This document shows positions 50,614 to 60,373 of a DNA stretch of 64,000 nucleotides, piece by piece. The DNA is taken from contig NZ_LSTV01000003.1 of NCBI RefSeq assembly GCF_001644225.1, forward strand, positions 1-64,000. Reading direction: 5' to 3'. The notes under the pieces were generated by a model. The model had not been told where the DNA came from, ran no database searches, and worked only from the letters and a program-made list of their open reading frames with translations. The DNA is from Microbacterium oleivorans. GTDB lineage: Bacteria > Actinomycetota > Actinomycetes > Actinomycetales > Microbacteriaceae. Numbering within the stretch: position 1 is the first letter of the stretch; each line of letters opens with the position of its first letter. The position numbers were made by a program, and so were the translations under genes.

Positions 50614-52146
50614 TCACCCGCCGAGCTGCAGCGCCGCCCACAGCTCGGCGCGCCCGGCGAACGACGAGAGGTCGACGCCGAGCACGCGTTCCGCGGCGGC
50701 GAGGCGTGTGCGGACGGTGTGGCGGTGCACGCCGAGCGCGGATGCGGCGCCGTCGTTCGACCCGTCGGCGGCCACCCACGCGCGCAGGGTCTGTTCGAGC
50801 CGGCCGCCCTGCTCGCGGTCGTGCCGGCGCAGCGGCTCGAGGAAGGCGGCGGCCACCGTCGGCGCGGTCCCCGCCGACAGCGCCGACAGGATGCCGCCGG
50901 CCTGCACCTCCGCGAATCCCACCACGCCCGCGCCCCCGGCCCGTCCGCGCGCCGCGCGGGCCTGGTCCAGCGCCTTCGCGAAGCCGGCGTAGGGCGTCGG
51001 ATCCGACACCCCGAGCCGCGCGTCGAAGCGTTCGGCGAACTCGTCGAGGACCGGTGACGCGGATGCCGGGACCACGATCACGACGTCGTCGTCGACGCTC
51101 CCGAAGAACAGCCCGCCGTGGCGCTCCTCGGCGCGCAGCTCCAGCAGGTCGAGCAGCGCGTCCGCGCGGCGACCGGCGGCATCCGTCACTGCCACCACCA
51201 CCGGCGCGGGCGGCAGGGCGCCCCAGACGTCACGGGAGATCTGCCGCGCGAGCGCCGGATCCCCGGTGAGGAGCGAGCGCACCATCCCCGAGCGCAGCGC
51301 CTTGCGCGCCCGCGACAGGCGCTGATGCTGCTCGAGGGCGAGCCCCGCCATCGCGATCACCGCGGTGACGACGTCGCGCCCGGCGCGGTCGAGCTCGCCG
51401 GCGGCGATCGCGAGAACGCCGCGCAGCTCGCCGCCGCGTCCGAGGGTCTGCAGCGTGAAGGCGGCGGCGTCCGAGTGCAGCGACGAGCCGGCGCGCGCGC
51501 CGCGCCGCAGCACCGCGCCGACCTCGGCGCGCAGGGTGTCCGCCGCGGTGGGCGAGAGCGCGCCGGCGGGGTGCTCTCGGACGAGTTCGCCGGCGGCGTC
51601 GTACATCCCGACCCACGTGTCGAGCTGCTTGGCGAGCTCGGCGATCGTCGCGCCGAGCCCGTCGGGGCGGAGCGCGGCGAGGGCGAGGGCGCGCTGCGCC
51701 GACAGCGCCCACGTGCGCCGTGCGTAGGCCTGCGCGGCGACGGCTTCGGCGTTGGCGCGGGCGACGGCGATGAAGGGTGTGCTGTACGGCACCTCGAACA
51801 GGGGGAGGCCCGCCGCCCGGCACGCCGCCGCGAGGTCGGGCGGGATGCCGTCGCGCACCACCTCGGTACCGAACCCGAGCGCCGCCACGCCGCGGTCCAC
51901 GAGCCGCCGGACGTACGCGTCGAAGGGGTAGTCGCCGTCGGTCGGGAACTGGGTGCCGGTAGTCAGGAGGACGAGGTCCTCGGCGAGGAACGGGGTCGGA
52001 TCGTCGAGGTCGGAGCTGTGCACCCACCGGGTCGGTCGGTCGAGCGCCCCCGGCCGGAAGGCGGACTCGTCGTCGGCGAGGCGCAGCGCCAGCTCGCGGC
52101 GCGCGAGCAGCGCCCGCAGAGTCGGCTCGGCCTCGCGCGTGACCAT
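50614..52146 (-). CDS. PucR-family regulator of the putrescine/GABA cluster
   Basis: A 510-residue PucR-type activator. N-terminal PucR domain (about 10-125, RWVHSSDLDDPTPFLAEDLV, GVAALGFGTEVVRDGIP), a central GGDEF-like CdaR region and a C-terminal HTH_30 (about 455-505, DGAASALGVHRHTVRTRL). GGAGGAGG lies a few bases before ATG 52146. It is divergent from gabT with a GTGTACA palindrome between, so it is likely to regulate the catabolic run and itself. The inducer may be putrescine or GABA, by analogy with other PucR members. Confidence 0.88.
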   Translation of the reverse strand: MVTREAEPTLRALLARRELALRLADDESAFRPGALDRPTRWVHSSDLDDPTPFLAEDLVLLTTGTQFPTDGDYPFDAYVRRLVDRGVAALGFGTEVVRDGIPPDLAAACRAAGLPLFEVPYSTPFIAVARANAEAVAAQAYARRTWALSAQRALALAALRPDGLGATIAELAKQLDTWVGMYDAAGELVREHPAGALSPTAADTLRAEVGAVLRRGARAGSSLHSDAAAFTLQTLGRGGELRGVLAIAAGELDRAGRDVVTAVIAMAGLALEQHQRLSRARKALRSGMVRSLLTGDPALARQISRDVWGALPPAPVVVAVTDAAGRRADALLDLLELRAEERHGGLFFGSVDDDVVIVVPASASPVLDEFAERFDARLGVSDPTPYAGFAKALDQARAARGRAGGAGVVGFAEVQAGGILSALSAGTAPTVAAAFLEPLRRHDREQGGRLEQTLRAWVAADGSNDGAASALGVHRHTVRTRLAAAERVLGVDLSSFAGRAELWAALQLGG

Positions 52147-52161
52147 CTCGCCTCCTCCGGT

Positions 52162-52178
52162 GTGTACACGATGTACAC
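52162..52178. promoter_or_regulatory. Palindrome GTGTACA-CGA-TGTACAC upstream of the PucR gene
   Basis: A perfect 7-bp inverted repeat with a 3-base spacer, 16 bases before the PucR gene and 65 bases before gabT. It is the clear operator candidate of the divergent region. Confidence 0.75.
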
Positions 52179-52230
52179 CTCTGCGCTGAGGATAGACGCA
52201 ACGGCGAGTGACCGCTCGCCCGCGCCCCTC

Positions 52231-52242
52231 TACGCTCGCCGC
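52231..52242 (+). promoter_or_regulatory. Predicted promoter of gabT, -10 box TACGCT
   Basis: TACGCT (52231-52236) ends 6 bases before ATG 52243, and GTGACC at 52208-52213 lies 17 bases before it as a possible -35 box. The PucR palindrome is about 30 bases further upstream. Confidence 0.6.
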
Positions 52243-53601
52243 ATGAGCACCTCGACCGCAGCCGTCACCACGCCCCTCGGCGGACCGTCCCTCCCGCAGG
52301 AGCGCCGCCTCGAGACCGCGATCCCCGGGCCCCGCTCGCAGGAGCTCCTTTCGCGCAAGGCCGAGGCCGTCGCCGCGGGCGTCGGGCACACCGTCCCGAT
52401 CGCGGCCGTCGCCGCCGGCGGTGGCGTCGTGGTCGACGCCGACGGCAACTCGCTCATCGACCTCGGCTCGGGTATCGCCGTCACGACGGTGGGTGTCGCG
52501 CACCCGAAGGTCGTCGAGGCGATCGCGGCCCAGGCCGCGCAGCTGACGCACACCTGCTTCATGATCTCGCCGTACGAGTCCTACGTGGAGGTGGCCGAGA
52601 ACCTCAACCGGCTCACCCCCGGCGACCACGCGAAGAAGAGCGCCCTGTTCAACTCGGGCGCCGAGGCGGTCGAGAACGCCGTCAAGATCGCCCGCAAGTT
52701 CACCGGCAAGCAGGCCGTCGTCGCCTTCGACCACGCGTACCACGGCCGCACCAACCTCACGATGGCCCTGACCGCCAAGTCGATGCCCTACAAGAGCGGC
52801 TTCGGCCCGTTCGCCTCGGAGATCTACCGCGTGCCCGGTTCGTACCCGCTCCGCGACGGACTGTCGGGGGCGGATGCCGCGGCCCGCGCGATCTCGATGA
52901 TCGAGAAGCAGGTCGGTGCCGACAACCTGGCCGCCGTCATCATCGAGCCCATCCAGGGCGAGGGCGGCTTCGTCGTCCCGGCCGACGGCTTCCTGCCGGC
53001 CGTCGTCGACTGGTGCCGGGACAACGGCGTCGTCTTCATCGCCGACGAGGTGCAGTCGGGCTTCGCCCGCACCGGCGCCATGTTCGCGAGCGAGCACTTC
53101 GGCATCGTGCCGGACCTGATCACCACGGCCAAGGGCATCGCTGGGGGCATGCCCTTGGCCGCGGTCACCGGTCGCGCCGACATCATGGATGCGACGCACA
53201 CCGGTGGCCTCGGCGGCACGTACGGCGGCAACCCCGTCGCGTGCGCGGCGGCGCTCGCGGCAATGGACGCCTTCGAGAACGACGGCCTCATCGAGCGCGC
53301 GCAGCAGATCGAGGCGCTCCTCACGGCGCGACTGGGCGCCATGGCGGCATCCGACCCCCGCATCGCGGAGGTCCGTGGGCTCGGCGCCATGATCGCGATC
53401 GAGTTCGTCGACCCGACCACCGGTGCGCCCGACGGCGCGCTGACGTCCGCGGTCGCGAAGGCCTGCATCGCCGAGGGCGTCATCGTGCTCACGTGCGGCA
53501 CCTACGGCAACGTGATCCGCTTCCTGCCCCCGCTGTCCATCAGCGACGACCTGCTGACCGAGGGCCTCGACGTCCTCGCGCGGGCGCTGAAGACGGTCTG
53601 A
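52243..53601 (+). CDS. gabT: 4-aminobutyrate aminotransferase
   Basis: Transfers the amino group of GABA to 2-oxoglutarate, giving succinate semialdehyde. The 452 residues are a class III (PLP fold I) aminotransferase: LGSGIAVTTVGVAHP, LFNSGAEAVENAVKIAR, FDHAYHGRTNLTMA, EPIQGEGGFVVP, FIADEVQSGFARTG, and the PLP Lys at about 297 in TTAKGIAGGMPLAAV. The start is set by the TACGCT box 6 bases upstream. It is the first gene of the putrescine/GABA run, next to a permease, putrescine oxidase and two aldehyde dehydrogenases, which supports GABA over ornithine as substrate. Confidence 0.94.
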   Translation: MSTSTAAVTTPLGGPSLPQERRLETAIPGPRSQELLSRKAEAVAAGVGHTVPIAAVAAGGGVVVDADGNSLIDLGSGIAVTTVGVAHPKVVEAIAAQAAQLTHTCFMISPYESYVEVAENLNRLTPGDHAKKSALFNSGAEAVENAVKIARKFTGKQAVVAFDHAYHGRTNLTMALTAKSMPYKSGFGPFASEIYRVPGSYPLRDGLSGADAAARAISMIEKQVGADNLAAVIIEPIQGEGGFVVPADGFLPAVVDWCRDNGVVFIADEVQSGFARTGAMFASEHFGIVPDLITTAKGIAGGMPLAAVTGRADIMDATHTGGLGGTYGGNPVACAAALAAMDAFENDGLIERAQQIEALLTARLGAMAASDPRIAEVRGLGAMIAIEFVDPTTGAPDGALTSAVAKACIAEGVIVLTCGTYGNVIRFLPPLSISDDLLTEGLDVLARALKTV

Positions 53602-53603
53602 GT

Positions 53604-55073
53604 ATGGCGGGGTCCGACAACTGGTCGCAGCCGGTCTCGCCCGAGACGTCGGCGGGGCTCGGCGCGGTGACGCAGGCGCGCTCCAGCAAACTGCGCTCGC
53701 GTCATGTGACGATGATCACGCTCGGCGGGATCATCGGGGCGAGCCTGTTCGTCGGCTCCGGCAACGTGATCCGCGAGGTCGGACCCGCCGCGATCGTCTC
53801 GTACCTGATCGGCGGCCTGCTCGTCTTCTTCGCGATGCGCATGCTGGGCGAGATGGCGGCATCCCGCCCCGCGATCGGTTCCTTCATGGAGTACGCCCGC
53901 GTCGGTCTCGGCGACTGGGCGGCCTACCTCGTCGGCTGGCTGTACTGGTACTTCTGGGTCGGCGTGCTCGCCTATGAGGCCGTGCTCGGCGGCGAGACGC
54001 TCCACACGTGGCTCCCGGCGCTGCCGTCGTGGGCGTGGTCGCTCATCCTCATCGCGATCTTCGTCGGCACGAACGTCATCTCGGTGCGCACCTTCGGCGA
54101 GGTCGAGTTCTGGCTCGCAAGCATCAAGGTGCTCGCCATCGTCGTGTTCCTGGGCGCCGGCATCCTCTTCGCCCTCGGACTCTGGCCGAACGCAACGTTC
54201 GCCGTCCCGAACCTGTGGGAGCACGGCGGGTTCGCGCCGAACGGAATCGGCGTCGCCTTCACCGGCGTCGCGCTCGTGATCTTCTCCTACTTCGGCACCG
54301 AGATCGCCGTCATGGCCTCGGCCGAGTCCGTCGACCCCGCCAAGGGCATCCGGCAGGCGACGAGCACGATCATCTGGCGCATCCTGCTGTTCTTCGTGGG
54401 GTCGGTCCTCGTCATCGTCACCGTCGTCCCCTGGGACGAACTGCCCGTGCCGACCGATGTCGCGAACGCGCCCTTCACGATCGCGCTGTCGCGGTTCGGC
54501 ATCCCGTTCGCCGACGTGATCATGCAGCTCGTCATCTTCACGGCTGTCATCTCGGTCCTGAACTCCGGCCTCTACTCGGCCTCGCGCATGTTCGCCGCGC
54601 TCGCCGACAAGGGGTTCGCCCCGAAGGTCGTCGCCCGCCGTTCCCGCACCGGGGTGCCGGTGTTCGCCCTGCTCGCCTCGACGATCGGCGGGCTCATCGC
54701 GACGCTCGTGAACTTCGTCGCCCCGAGCTCGGGCATCTTCGACTTCATCATGAACTCCGCGGGCCTCGTCGCCCTCTTCGTCTACGTCTTCATCGCCCTC
54801 ACGCAGATGCGGCTGCGGCAGAAGATGACGCCCGACGAGGTCGCCGCGCTCAAGCTCAAGGTGTGGCTGCACCCGTGGCTCAACATCCTGCTGATCGCCG
54901 CGATCACCGCCGTCGTCGCCATCATGCTGACGTCGGAGTCCGGGCGCGCGCAGGTGTGGACGAGCCTCATCGCGACCGCCGTGCTGCTCGTGTTCTGGCC
55001 GCTCGTGCGGCGCAACCTCCGTCGCCGGCCCGACCACGCGCCGACGACCAGCTCTCTGACGAAGGAGTCGTGA
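53604..55073 (+). CDS. Amino acid permease (GABA permease-like)
   Basis: A 489-residue, 12-helix APC-superfamily transporter of the amino-acid transporter (GabP/AnsP-like) branch: the N-terminal HVTMITLGGIIGASLFVGSG (about residues 34-53) and SYLIGGLLVFFAMRMLGEMA are the family signature. The ATG at 53604 lies 2 bases after gabT, and the next gene starts directly at its stop, so it is inside the operon. GABA uptake is the likely role from context; the substrate is inferred. Confidence 0.9.
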   Translation: MAGSDNWSQPVSPETSAGLGAVTQARSSKLRSRHVTMITLGGIIGASLFVGSGNVIREVGPAAIVSYLIGGLLVFFAMRMLGEMAASRPAIGSFMEYARVGLGDWAAYLVGWLYWYFWVGVLAYEAVLGGETLHTWLPALPSWAWSLILIAIFVGTNVISVRTFGEVEFWLASIKVLAIVVFLGAGILFALGLWPNATFAVPNLWEHGGFAPNGIGVAFTGVALVIFSYFGTEIAVMASAESVDPAKGIRQATSTIIWRILLFFVGSVLVIVTVVPWDELPVPTDVANAPFTIALSRFGIPFADVIMQLVIFTAVISVLNSGLYSASRMFAALADKGFAPKVVARRSRTGVPVFALLASTIGGLIATLVNFVAPSSGIFDFIMNSAGLVALFVYVFIALTQMRLRQKMTPDEVAALKLKVWLHPWLNILLIAAITAVVAIMLTSESGRAQVWTSLIATAVLLVFWPLVRRNLRRRPDHAPTTSSLTKES

Positions 55074-56432
55074 ATGACCGAGATCACCCGTGACGTCGTG
55101 ATCGTGGGAGCCGGTGCCGCCGGCCTCACCGCCGCGAACGAGCTGCGCAAGGCCGGTCTGTCGGTCGCCGTCCTCGAGGCCCGCGAGCGCGTCGGCGGTC
55201 GCCTGTGGACCGACGTCGTCGACGGCGCGATGCTCGAGCTCGGCGGACAGTGGGTCTCGCCCGACCAGGACGCCCTCATCGAGACGGTCGCCGAACTGGG
55301 GCTCGAGACCTTCAGCCGCTACCGCGAGGGCGACAGCGTCTACGTCGGGCCCGACGGCACCGTGTCGCGTTTCACCGGCGAGATGTTCCCCGTGAGCCCC
55401 GAGACCGAGCGGACGATCGACGAGATCACCCGCCGGCTCGACGCGATGGTCGCCGAGATCGACCCCGACCGTCCCTACGCGCACCCGAAGGCCGCCGAGT
55501 GGGACACGATCACGTGGGACGCGTGGCTGCGCCAGCAGACCGACGACGACGAGGCGGTCCGCAACCTCGCCTTCGCGACCGGGTCGGCGATGCTCACCAA
55601 GCCGACGCACGCCTTCTCGCTGCTGCAGTCGCTGCTCATGGCCGCGAGCGCCGGCAGCTATTCGCACCTCGTCGACGCGGACTTCATCCTCGACAAGCGC
55701 GTCGTGGGTGGCCTGCAGCAGGTGCCGGTGCTCCTGGCGGAGCGCCTCGGCGACGACGTCTTCCTGAACCGTCCGGTGCGCACCCTGGAATGGTCGGATG
55801 CCGGGGTCACGGCGCACGCCGAGGGCCTCACCGTCCGGGCGCGCCGCGCGATCCTCGCCCTCGCGCCGGTGCTGTACCACCGGATCTCGTTCGAGCCGCC
55901 GATGCCGCGTCTGCAGCACCAGATGCACCAGCACCTGTCGATGGGGTTCGTCATCAAGGTGCACGCCGTCTACGAGACGCCGTTCTGGCGCGAGAAGGGC
56001 TTGTCGGGCACCGCCTTCAGCCCCTACGAGATCTGCCACGAGGCCTACGACAACACGAACCACGAGGACCCGCGCGGCACGCTCGTCGGCTTCGTGTCGG
56101 ACCGTAACGCCGACGACATGTTCCGCCTGTCGGCCGAGGAGCGCAAGGAACGCATCCTCGAGTCGCTGTCGCACTACTACGGCCCCGAGGCGAAGGACCC
56201 GGTCGTCTACTACGAGAGCGACTGGGGCACCGAGGAGTGGACCCGCGGCGCCTACGCGGCGAGCTTCGACATGGGCGGCCTGCACCGCTACGGCGCGGAT
56301 GTGCGCACGCCCGTCGGGCCCATCCACTTCGCCTGCAGCGACATCGCGGGCGCCGGCTACCAGCACGTCGACGGCGCGATCCGCATGGGCCGCCTCGCCG
56401 CCCGGAACATCCTCGCGGACGGCCGGGTATGA
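55074..56432 (+). CDS. puo: Flavin amine oxidase, putrescine oxidase-like
   Basis: Oxidises putrescine to 4-aminobutanal with oxygen, giving ammonia and H2O2. The 452 residues carry the FAD Rossmann motif VVIVGAGAAGLTAANELRKA (about 8-27) followed by LEARERVGGRLWTD, LELGGQWVSPDQ and, at the end, FACSDIAGAGYQHVDGAIRMG that completes the FAD site. Length and the SMGFVIKVHAVYETPFWRE region agree with actinobacterial putrescine oxidases rather than tyramine oxidases, but specificity is inferred. The ATG follows the permease stop directly; its stop overlaps the Usp gene. Confidence 0.85.
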   Translation: MTEITRDVVIVGAGAAGLTAANELRKAGLSVAVLEARERVGGRLWTDVVDGAMLELGGQWVSPDQDALIETVAELGLETFSRYREGDSVYVGPDGTVSRFTGEMFPVSPETERTIDEITRRLDAMVAEIDPDRPYAHPKAAEWDTITWDAWLRQQTDDDEAVRNLAFATGSAMLTKPTHAFSLLQSLLMAASAGSYSHLVDADFILDKRVVGGLQQVPVLLAERLGDDVFLNRPVRTLEWSDAGVTAHAEGLTVRARRAILALAPVLYHRISFEPPMPRLQHQMHQHLSMGFVIKVHAVYETPFWREKGLSGTAFSPYEICHEAYDNTNHEDPRGTLVGFVSDRNADDMFRLSAEERKERILESLSHYYGPEAKDPVVYYESDWGTEEWTRGAYAASFDMGGLHRYGADVRTPVGPIHFACSDIAGAGYQHVDGAIRMGRLAARNILADGRV

Positions 56433-57313
56433 GCGGCCGCATCGTCGTCGGGTACACCGCGACGAAAGCCGGCCGCGACGCGGTCGCGGTCGCGGGTGGT
56501 CTGGCCGCGGCATCCGGCGCGGAACTCGACATCGTGCTCGTCCTGCCGGGGGAGGGGCGCAGCGTCATCACCCCGCCCGACGCGTCGTACGACCGCTACC
56601 TGCTCGGCCAGGCCGAGTCCTGGCTCGCCGAGGCGGCCGCCGACGTGCCGAACGGCGTGGTCCACCGCGAGCACGCCCGCTACGCCGAGTCCTTCGCCGA
56701 GGGTCTCGTCGAGGCCGCCGACGAATTCGGCGCCTCGCACCTCGTGGTGGGTGCTGCCGACGGCGGCTCGCGGGGGCGTCACCGGCTCGGCTCCACGACG
56801 AGCCAGCTGCTGCACTCCTCCGACGTTCCGGTCGTGCTCGTGCCGCGCGGTGCGCGCAAGCGGGTGACGGATGCCGGTGTTCCGCGCCTGACCGTCGCGG
56901 TCGGCACGCGTGCCGGTGCCGACGTCCTCCTCGAGGAGGCCGTCGCGCTCGCGTCGGCGACGGGGGCGTCGCTGCGCCTCATCTCGCTCGTGACGGTCGA
57001 CCTGCCGGCATCCGTCGACACGGGGGTCATCCGGCTCGCGGGCGCCGCGCACGCCGAGAAGGTGCTCGACGACGTGCTCGCAGCGATCCCCGAGGGCGTC
57101 CGTGCCGACATCGTGACCGCGAAGGGCGACAGCATCGAGGATGCCGTCGCCCATCTCGACTGGCTGCCGGGCGAGATGATCCTCGTCGGCTCGAGCCGCC
57201 TCGCGCAGCCGCGGCGCCTGTTCCTGGGATCGGTCGCGGCGAAGCTGCTGAGCGAGATCCCGGTGCCGATGGTTGTCGTGCCGCGCACCCGCACCCCCGA
57301 ACAGTCCCGCTGA
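56429..57313 (+). CDS. Universal stress protein with two Usp domains
   Basis: A 294-residue tandem UspA protein. Domain 1 is about residues 1-142 (RIVVGYTATKAGRDAVAVAG, HLVVGAADGGSRGRHRLGST with the ATP loop) and domain 2 about 145-294 (RLTVAVGTRAGADVLLEE, LVGSSRLAQPRRLFLGSVAA). The ATP-binding glycines are largely kept. Its ATG overlaps the amine oxidase stop, so it is part of the catabolic operon. It may protect against the H2O2 or aldehyde made by the oxidase, but that is inference. Confidence 0.9.
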   Translation: MSGRIVVGYTATKAGRDAVAVAGGLAAASGAELDIVLVLPGEGRSVITPPDASYDRYLLGQAESWLAEAAADVPNGVVHREHARYAESFAEGLVEAADEFGASHLVVGAADGGSRGRHRLGSTTSQLLHSSDVPVVLVPRGARKRVTDAGVPRLTVAVGTRAGADVLLEEAVALASATGASLRLISLVTVDLPASVDTGVIRLAGAAHAEKVLDDVLAAIPEGVRADIVTAKGDSIEDAVAHLDWLPGEMILVGSSRLAQPRRLFLGSVAAKLLSEIPVPMVVVPRTRTPEQSR

Positions 57314-57330
57314 TCCGAAGGAGCTCGACG

Positions 57331-58896
57331 ATGAGCCAGCACGCCGCAGAGAAGATCCCCGGGGCGAAAGACGCCGCGATCTCCGCCAAGGGCCTCAGCG
57401 CCGGAACGGTGGGCCTGGTCGGCGCCGTCGTGATCGGCGTCTCGACGATCGCCCCCGCCTACACGCTCACCGCCTCCCTGGGGCCCACGGTCTCGGCGGT
57501 GGGCGTGCAGGTGCCCGCCGTGATCCTCGTCGGGTTCATCCCGATGCTGCTCGTCGCCCTGGGCTACCGCGAGCTGAACCGGGTCATGCCCGACTCCGGA
57601 ACGAGCTTCACCTGGGGCGTCCGCGCCTTCGGCCCGTGGATCGGGTGGATGACGGGCTGGGGCCTGATCGCGGCGACCGTCATCGTGCTGTCGAACCTCG
57701 CCGGCATCGCCGTCGAGTTCCTCTTCCTGCTGATCGCGCAGATCAGCGGCAACGAGGGCATCGCCGAGCTCGCCTTCAACCCGTTCATCAATGTCGGGGT
57801 GTGTCTGCTGTTCCTCCTGGGCGCGACGCTCGTGTCCTACCGCGACATGCAGACCACGCAGAAGTTCCAGTACGTGCTCGTCGGTTTCCAGGTCATCGTG
57901 CTGGTCCTCTTCGCCGTCGCGGCCTTCGTGAAGAGCTTCAGCGGGGACGGCATCGACCACCTCGCCTTCGACTGGTCGTGGGTCAACCCGTTCGAGGTGT
58001 CGAGCTTCAGCGCCTTCGCCGCGGGCATCTCGCTGTCGATCTTCATCTTCTGGGGCTGGGACGTCGTCCTGACGATGAACGAGGAGACGAAAGACCCCGA
58101 CCGCACGCCCGGACGCGCCGCGATGGTGACCGTCGTGGTCGTGATGGCGCTCTACCTCGCCCTGTCCGTCAGCCTGATGATGTTCGCCGGCGTCGGGACC
58201 GGGGAACTCGGGCTCGGCAACGAGGACATCTCGGCGAACGTCTTCTTCGCGCTCTCGGGCCCCGTGCTCGGACCGTTGGCCTTCCTCGTCTCGCTGGCCG
58301 TGCTCTCGAGCTCGGCGGCATCCCTGCAGTCCACCGCGGTGGGACCGGCCCGGACGCTGCTGGCCATGGGGCATTACGGCGCGCTGCCGCGTCGGTTCGC
58401 CGCCGTCAGCCCGCGGTTCTTCACGCCCGGCTTCGCGACCATCGTGTCCTCCGTGGTCGCCGCGGTGTTCTACGCGGTCATGCGGCTGCTCAGCGAGAAC
58501 GTCCTCACCGACACGATTCTGTCGCTCGGAATGATGATCTGCTTCTACTACGGGCTCACCGCCTTCGCGTGCGTCTGGTACTTCCGCAAGCAGTGGTTCG
58601 ATTCCGTCCGGTCGTTCCTGTTCACGTTCCTCTCGCCGCTCGTCGGCGGGGTGATCCTCGCCGTCATCTTCGTCACGACCCTCGTCGACTCGATGGACCC
58701 GGCCTACGGTTCCGGCTCCGAGGTGTTCGGCGTCGGCCTCGTGTTCATCCTCGGGATGCTGATCATCGTCGTCGGGATCGTCACAATGATCTGGCAGTCC
58801 GTCCGCCGTCCGGCGTTCTTCCGCGGGCAGACGCTCGCGATGGACGCACCCCCCAGTGCGCGGAAGCTACGCGCAGAAAGCGAGAACAACCGATGA
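57331..58896 (+). CDS. APC-family permease (putrescine importer-like)
   Basis: A 521-residue, about 12-helix APC-superfamily transporter of the branch that includes the putrescine importer PuuP. The N-terminal GTVGLVGAVVIGVSTIAPAY (about residues 26-45) and YRELNRVMPDSGTSFTWGVR (about 75-94) are characteristic. GAAGGAG stands about 8 bases before the ATG. It overlaps the first aldehyde dehydrogenase by ATGA. With a GABA-type permease and putrescine oxidase in the same run, polyamine import is the likely job. Confidence 0.88.
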   Translation: MSQHAAEKIPGAKDAAISAKGLSAGTVGLVGAVVIGVSTIAPAYTLTASLGPTVSAVGVQVPAVILVGFIPMLLVALGYRELNRVMPDSGTSFTWGVRAFGPWIGWMTGWGLIAATVIVLSNLAGIAVEFLFLLIAQISGNEGIAELAFNPFINVGVCLLFLLGATLVSYRDMQTTQKFQYVLVGFQVIVLVLFAVAAFVKSFSGDGIDHLAFDWSWVNPFEVSSFSAFAAGISLSIFIFWGWDVVLTMNEETKDPDRTPGRAAMVTVVVVMALYLALSVSLMMFAGVGTGELGLGNEDISANVFFALSGPVLGPLAFLVSLAVLSSSAASLQSTAVGPARTLLAMGHYGALPRRFAAVSPRFFTPGFATIVSSVVAAVFYAVMRLLSENVLTDTILSLGMMICFYYGLTAFACVWYFRKQWFDSVRSFLFTFLSPLVGGVILAVIFVTTLVDSMDPAYGSGSEVFGVGLVFILGMLIIVVGIVTMIWQSVRRPAFFRGQTLAMDAPPSARKLRAESENNR

Positions 58897-60353
58897 CCTC
58901 CCGCGAGTCCGACCTCCTCGCCCAGATCCCGAACCAGCTCTTCATCGGGGGCCGGTGGGTGGATGCCGAGGGGCAGAAGACCCTCGACGTGTTCGACCCG
59001 TCGACGGGAGAGGTGATCCGGCGGATCGCCGACGCCTCGCCGGCCGACGGCATCCGGGCCCTCGACGCGGCCGTCGCGGCGCAGGAGGCGTGGGCGGCGA
59101 CCGCGCCGCGGGAGCGGAGCGACATCCTCCGCCGCGCGTTCGACCTCGTGCAGGCCCGCAAGGAGGATCTCGCCCTCCTCATGACCCTCGAGATGGGCAA
59201 GCCCCTCGCCGAGTCCAGGGGAGAGGTGGCCTACGGCGGCGAGTTCCTGCGCTGGTTCAGCGAGGAGGCCGTGCGCATCTCGGGCCGCTACGGCATGAAC
59301 CCCGAGGGCACGGGGCGCATGGTCGTCTCGCAGCGCCCCGTGGGTCCGTCCTTCTTCATCACCCCGTGGAACTTCCCGCTCGCGATGGCGACCCGCAAGA
59401 TCGCCCCCGCGCTCGCCGCGGGCTGCACCGTGGTCGTGAAGCCCGCCGAGCTGACGCCGCTGACGACTCTGTTCTTCGCGCAGCTGCTCGCCGAGGCCGG
59501 CGTGCCCGAGGGCGTCGTCAACGTCATCACGACCTCGTCGTCGAGCGCGGTGTCCGGTCCGATCATCTCCGACCCTCGACTGCGCAAGCTCTCCTTCACG
59601 GGGTCCACCCCCGTCGGTCAGAAGCTCATCGCCCAGGCGGCCGAGGGCGTCCTGCGCGTCTCGATGGAGCTCGGCGGCAACGCGCCGTTCGTCGTCTTCG
59701 AGGACGCCGACCTCGACAAGGCCGTCGACGGCGCGATGCTGGCGAAGTTCCGCAACATCGGACAGGCCTGCACAGCGGCCAACCGCTTCATCGTGCACGA
59801 GTCGGTCGCGGCCGAGTTCTCGCAGCGCGTCGCCGACCGCGTGCGCGCCATGAACGTGGGCCGCGGCACCGAGGACGGCGTGCAGATCGGTCCGCTCATC
59901 GACGACCGCGCGGTCGCGAAGGCGCAGGAGCTCGTCGGCGACGCCGTCGAGCGGGGCGCCCGCATCCTGGCCGGCGGCAACGCCCTCGAAGGTCCCGGCA
60001 CCTTCTACGAGCCGACGGTCGTCGAGGGCGTCGTCCCCGGCAGCGCGATCCTCCGCGAGGAGATCTTCGGGCCGGTGCTGGCGATCTCCACCTTCTCCGA
60101 CGAGGACGAGGCCGTGCGCCTGGCCAACGACACCGAGTACGGGCTGGTGTCCTACGTCTTCACACAGGACCTCGCCCGCGGCCACCGCATGATCGACCGT
60201 CTCGAGACGGGCATGATGGGCCTGAACGTCGGCGTCGTGTCCAACGCCGCTGCCCCGTTCGGCGGGGTCAAGCAGTCGGGCATGGGGCGCGAAGGCGGCC
60301 TGGAAGGCATCCACGAATACCTGAACGTGAAGTACACCCTGATCCCCGCCTGA
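58893..60353 (+). CDS. gabD: NAD(P)-dependent aldehyde dehydrogenase, GabD-like
   Basis: A 486-residue aldehyde dehydrogenase most like succinate-semialdehyde dehydrogenase GabD. Catalytic Cys about 293 (NIGQACTAANRF), Glu about 259 (SMELGGNAPFVVF), the FITPWNFPLAM motif and SFTGSTPVGQKL are present, and GVKQSGMGREGG closes it. Context suggests oxidation of succinate semialdehyde made by GabT, or of 4-aminobutanal made by the oxidase. Start ATG overlaps the permease stop. The second enzyme downstream is a different subgroup, so the two reactions are probably divided between them. Confidence 0.92.
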   Translation: MTSRESDLLAQIPNQLFIGGRWVDAEGQKTLDVFDPSTGEVIRRIADASPADGIRALDAAVAAQEAWAATAPRERSDILRRAFDLVQARKEDLALLMTLEMGKPLAESRGEVAYGGEFLRWFSEEAVRISGRYGMNPEGTGRMVVSQRPVGPSFFITPWNFPLAMATRKIAPALAAGCTVVVKPAELTPLTTLFFAQLLAEAGVPEGVVNVITTSSSSAVSGPIISDPRLRKLSFTGSTPVGQKLIAQAAEGVLRVSMELGGNAPFVVFEDADLDKAVDGAMLAKFRNIGQACTAANRFIVHESVAAEFSQRVADRVRAMNVGRGTEDGVQIGPLIDDRAVAKAQELVGDAVERGARILAGGNALEGPGTFYEPTVVEGVVPGSAILREEIFGPVLAISTFSDEDEAVRLANDTEYGLVSYVFTQDLARGHRMIDRLETGMMGLNVGVVSNAAAPFGGVKQSGMGREGGLEGIHEYLNVKYTLIPA

Positions 60354-60373
60354 GCGGGACGAAGAGGAGCATC

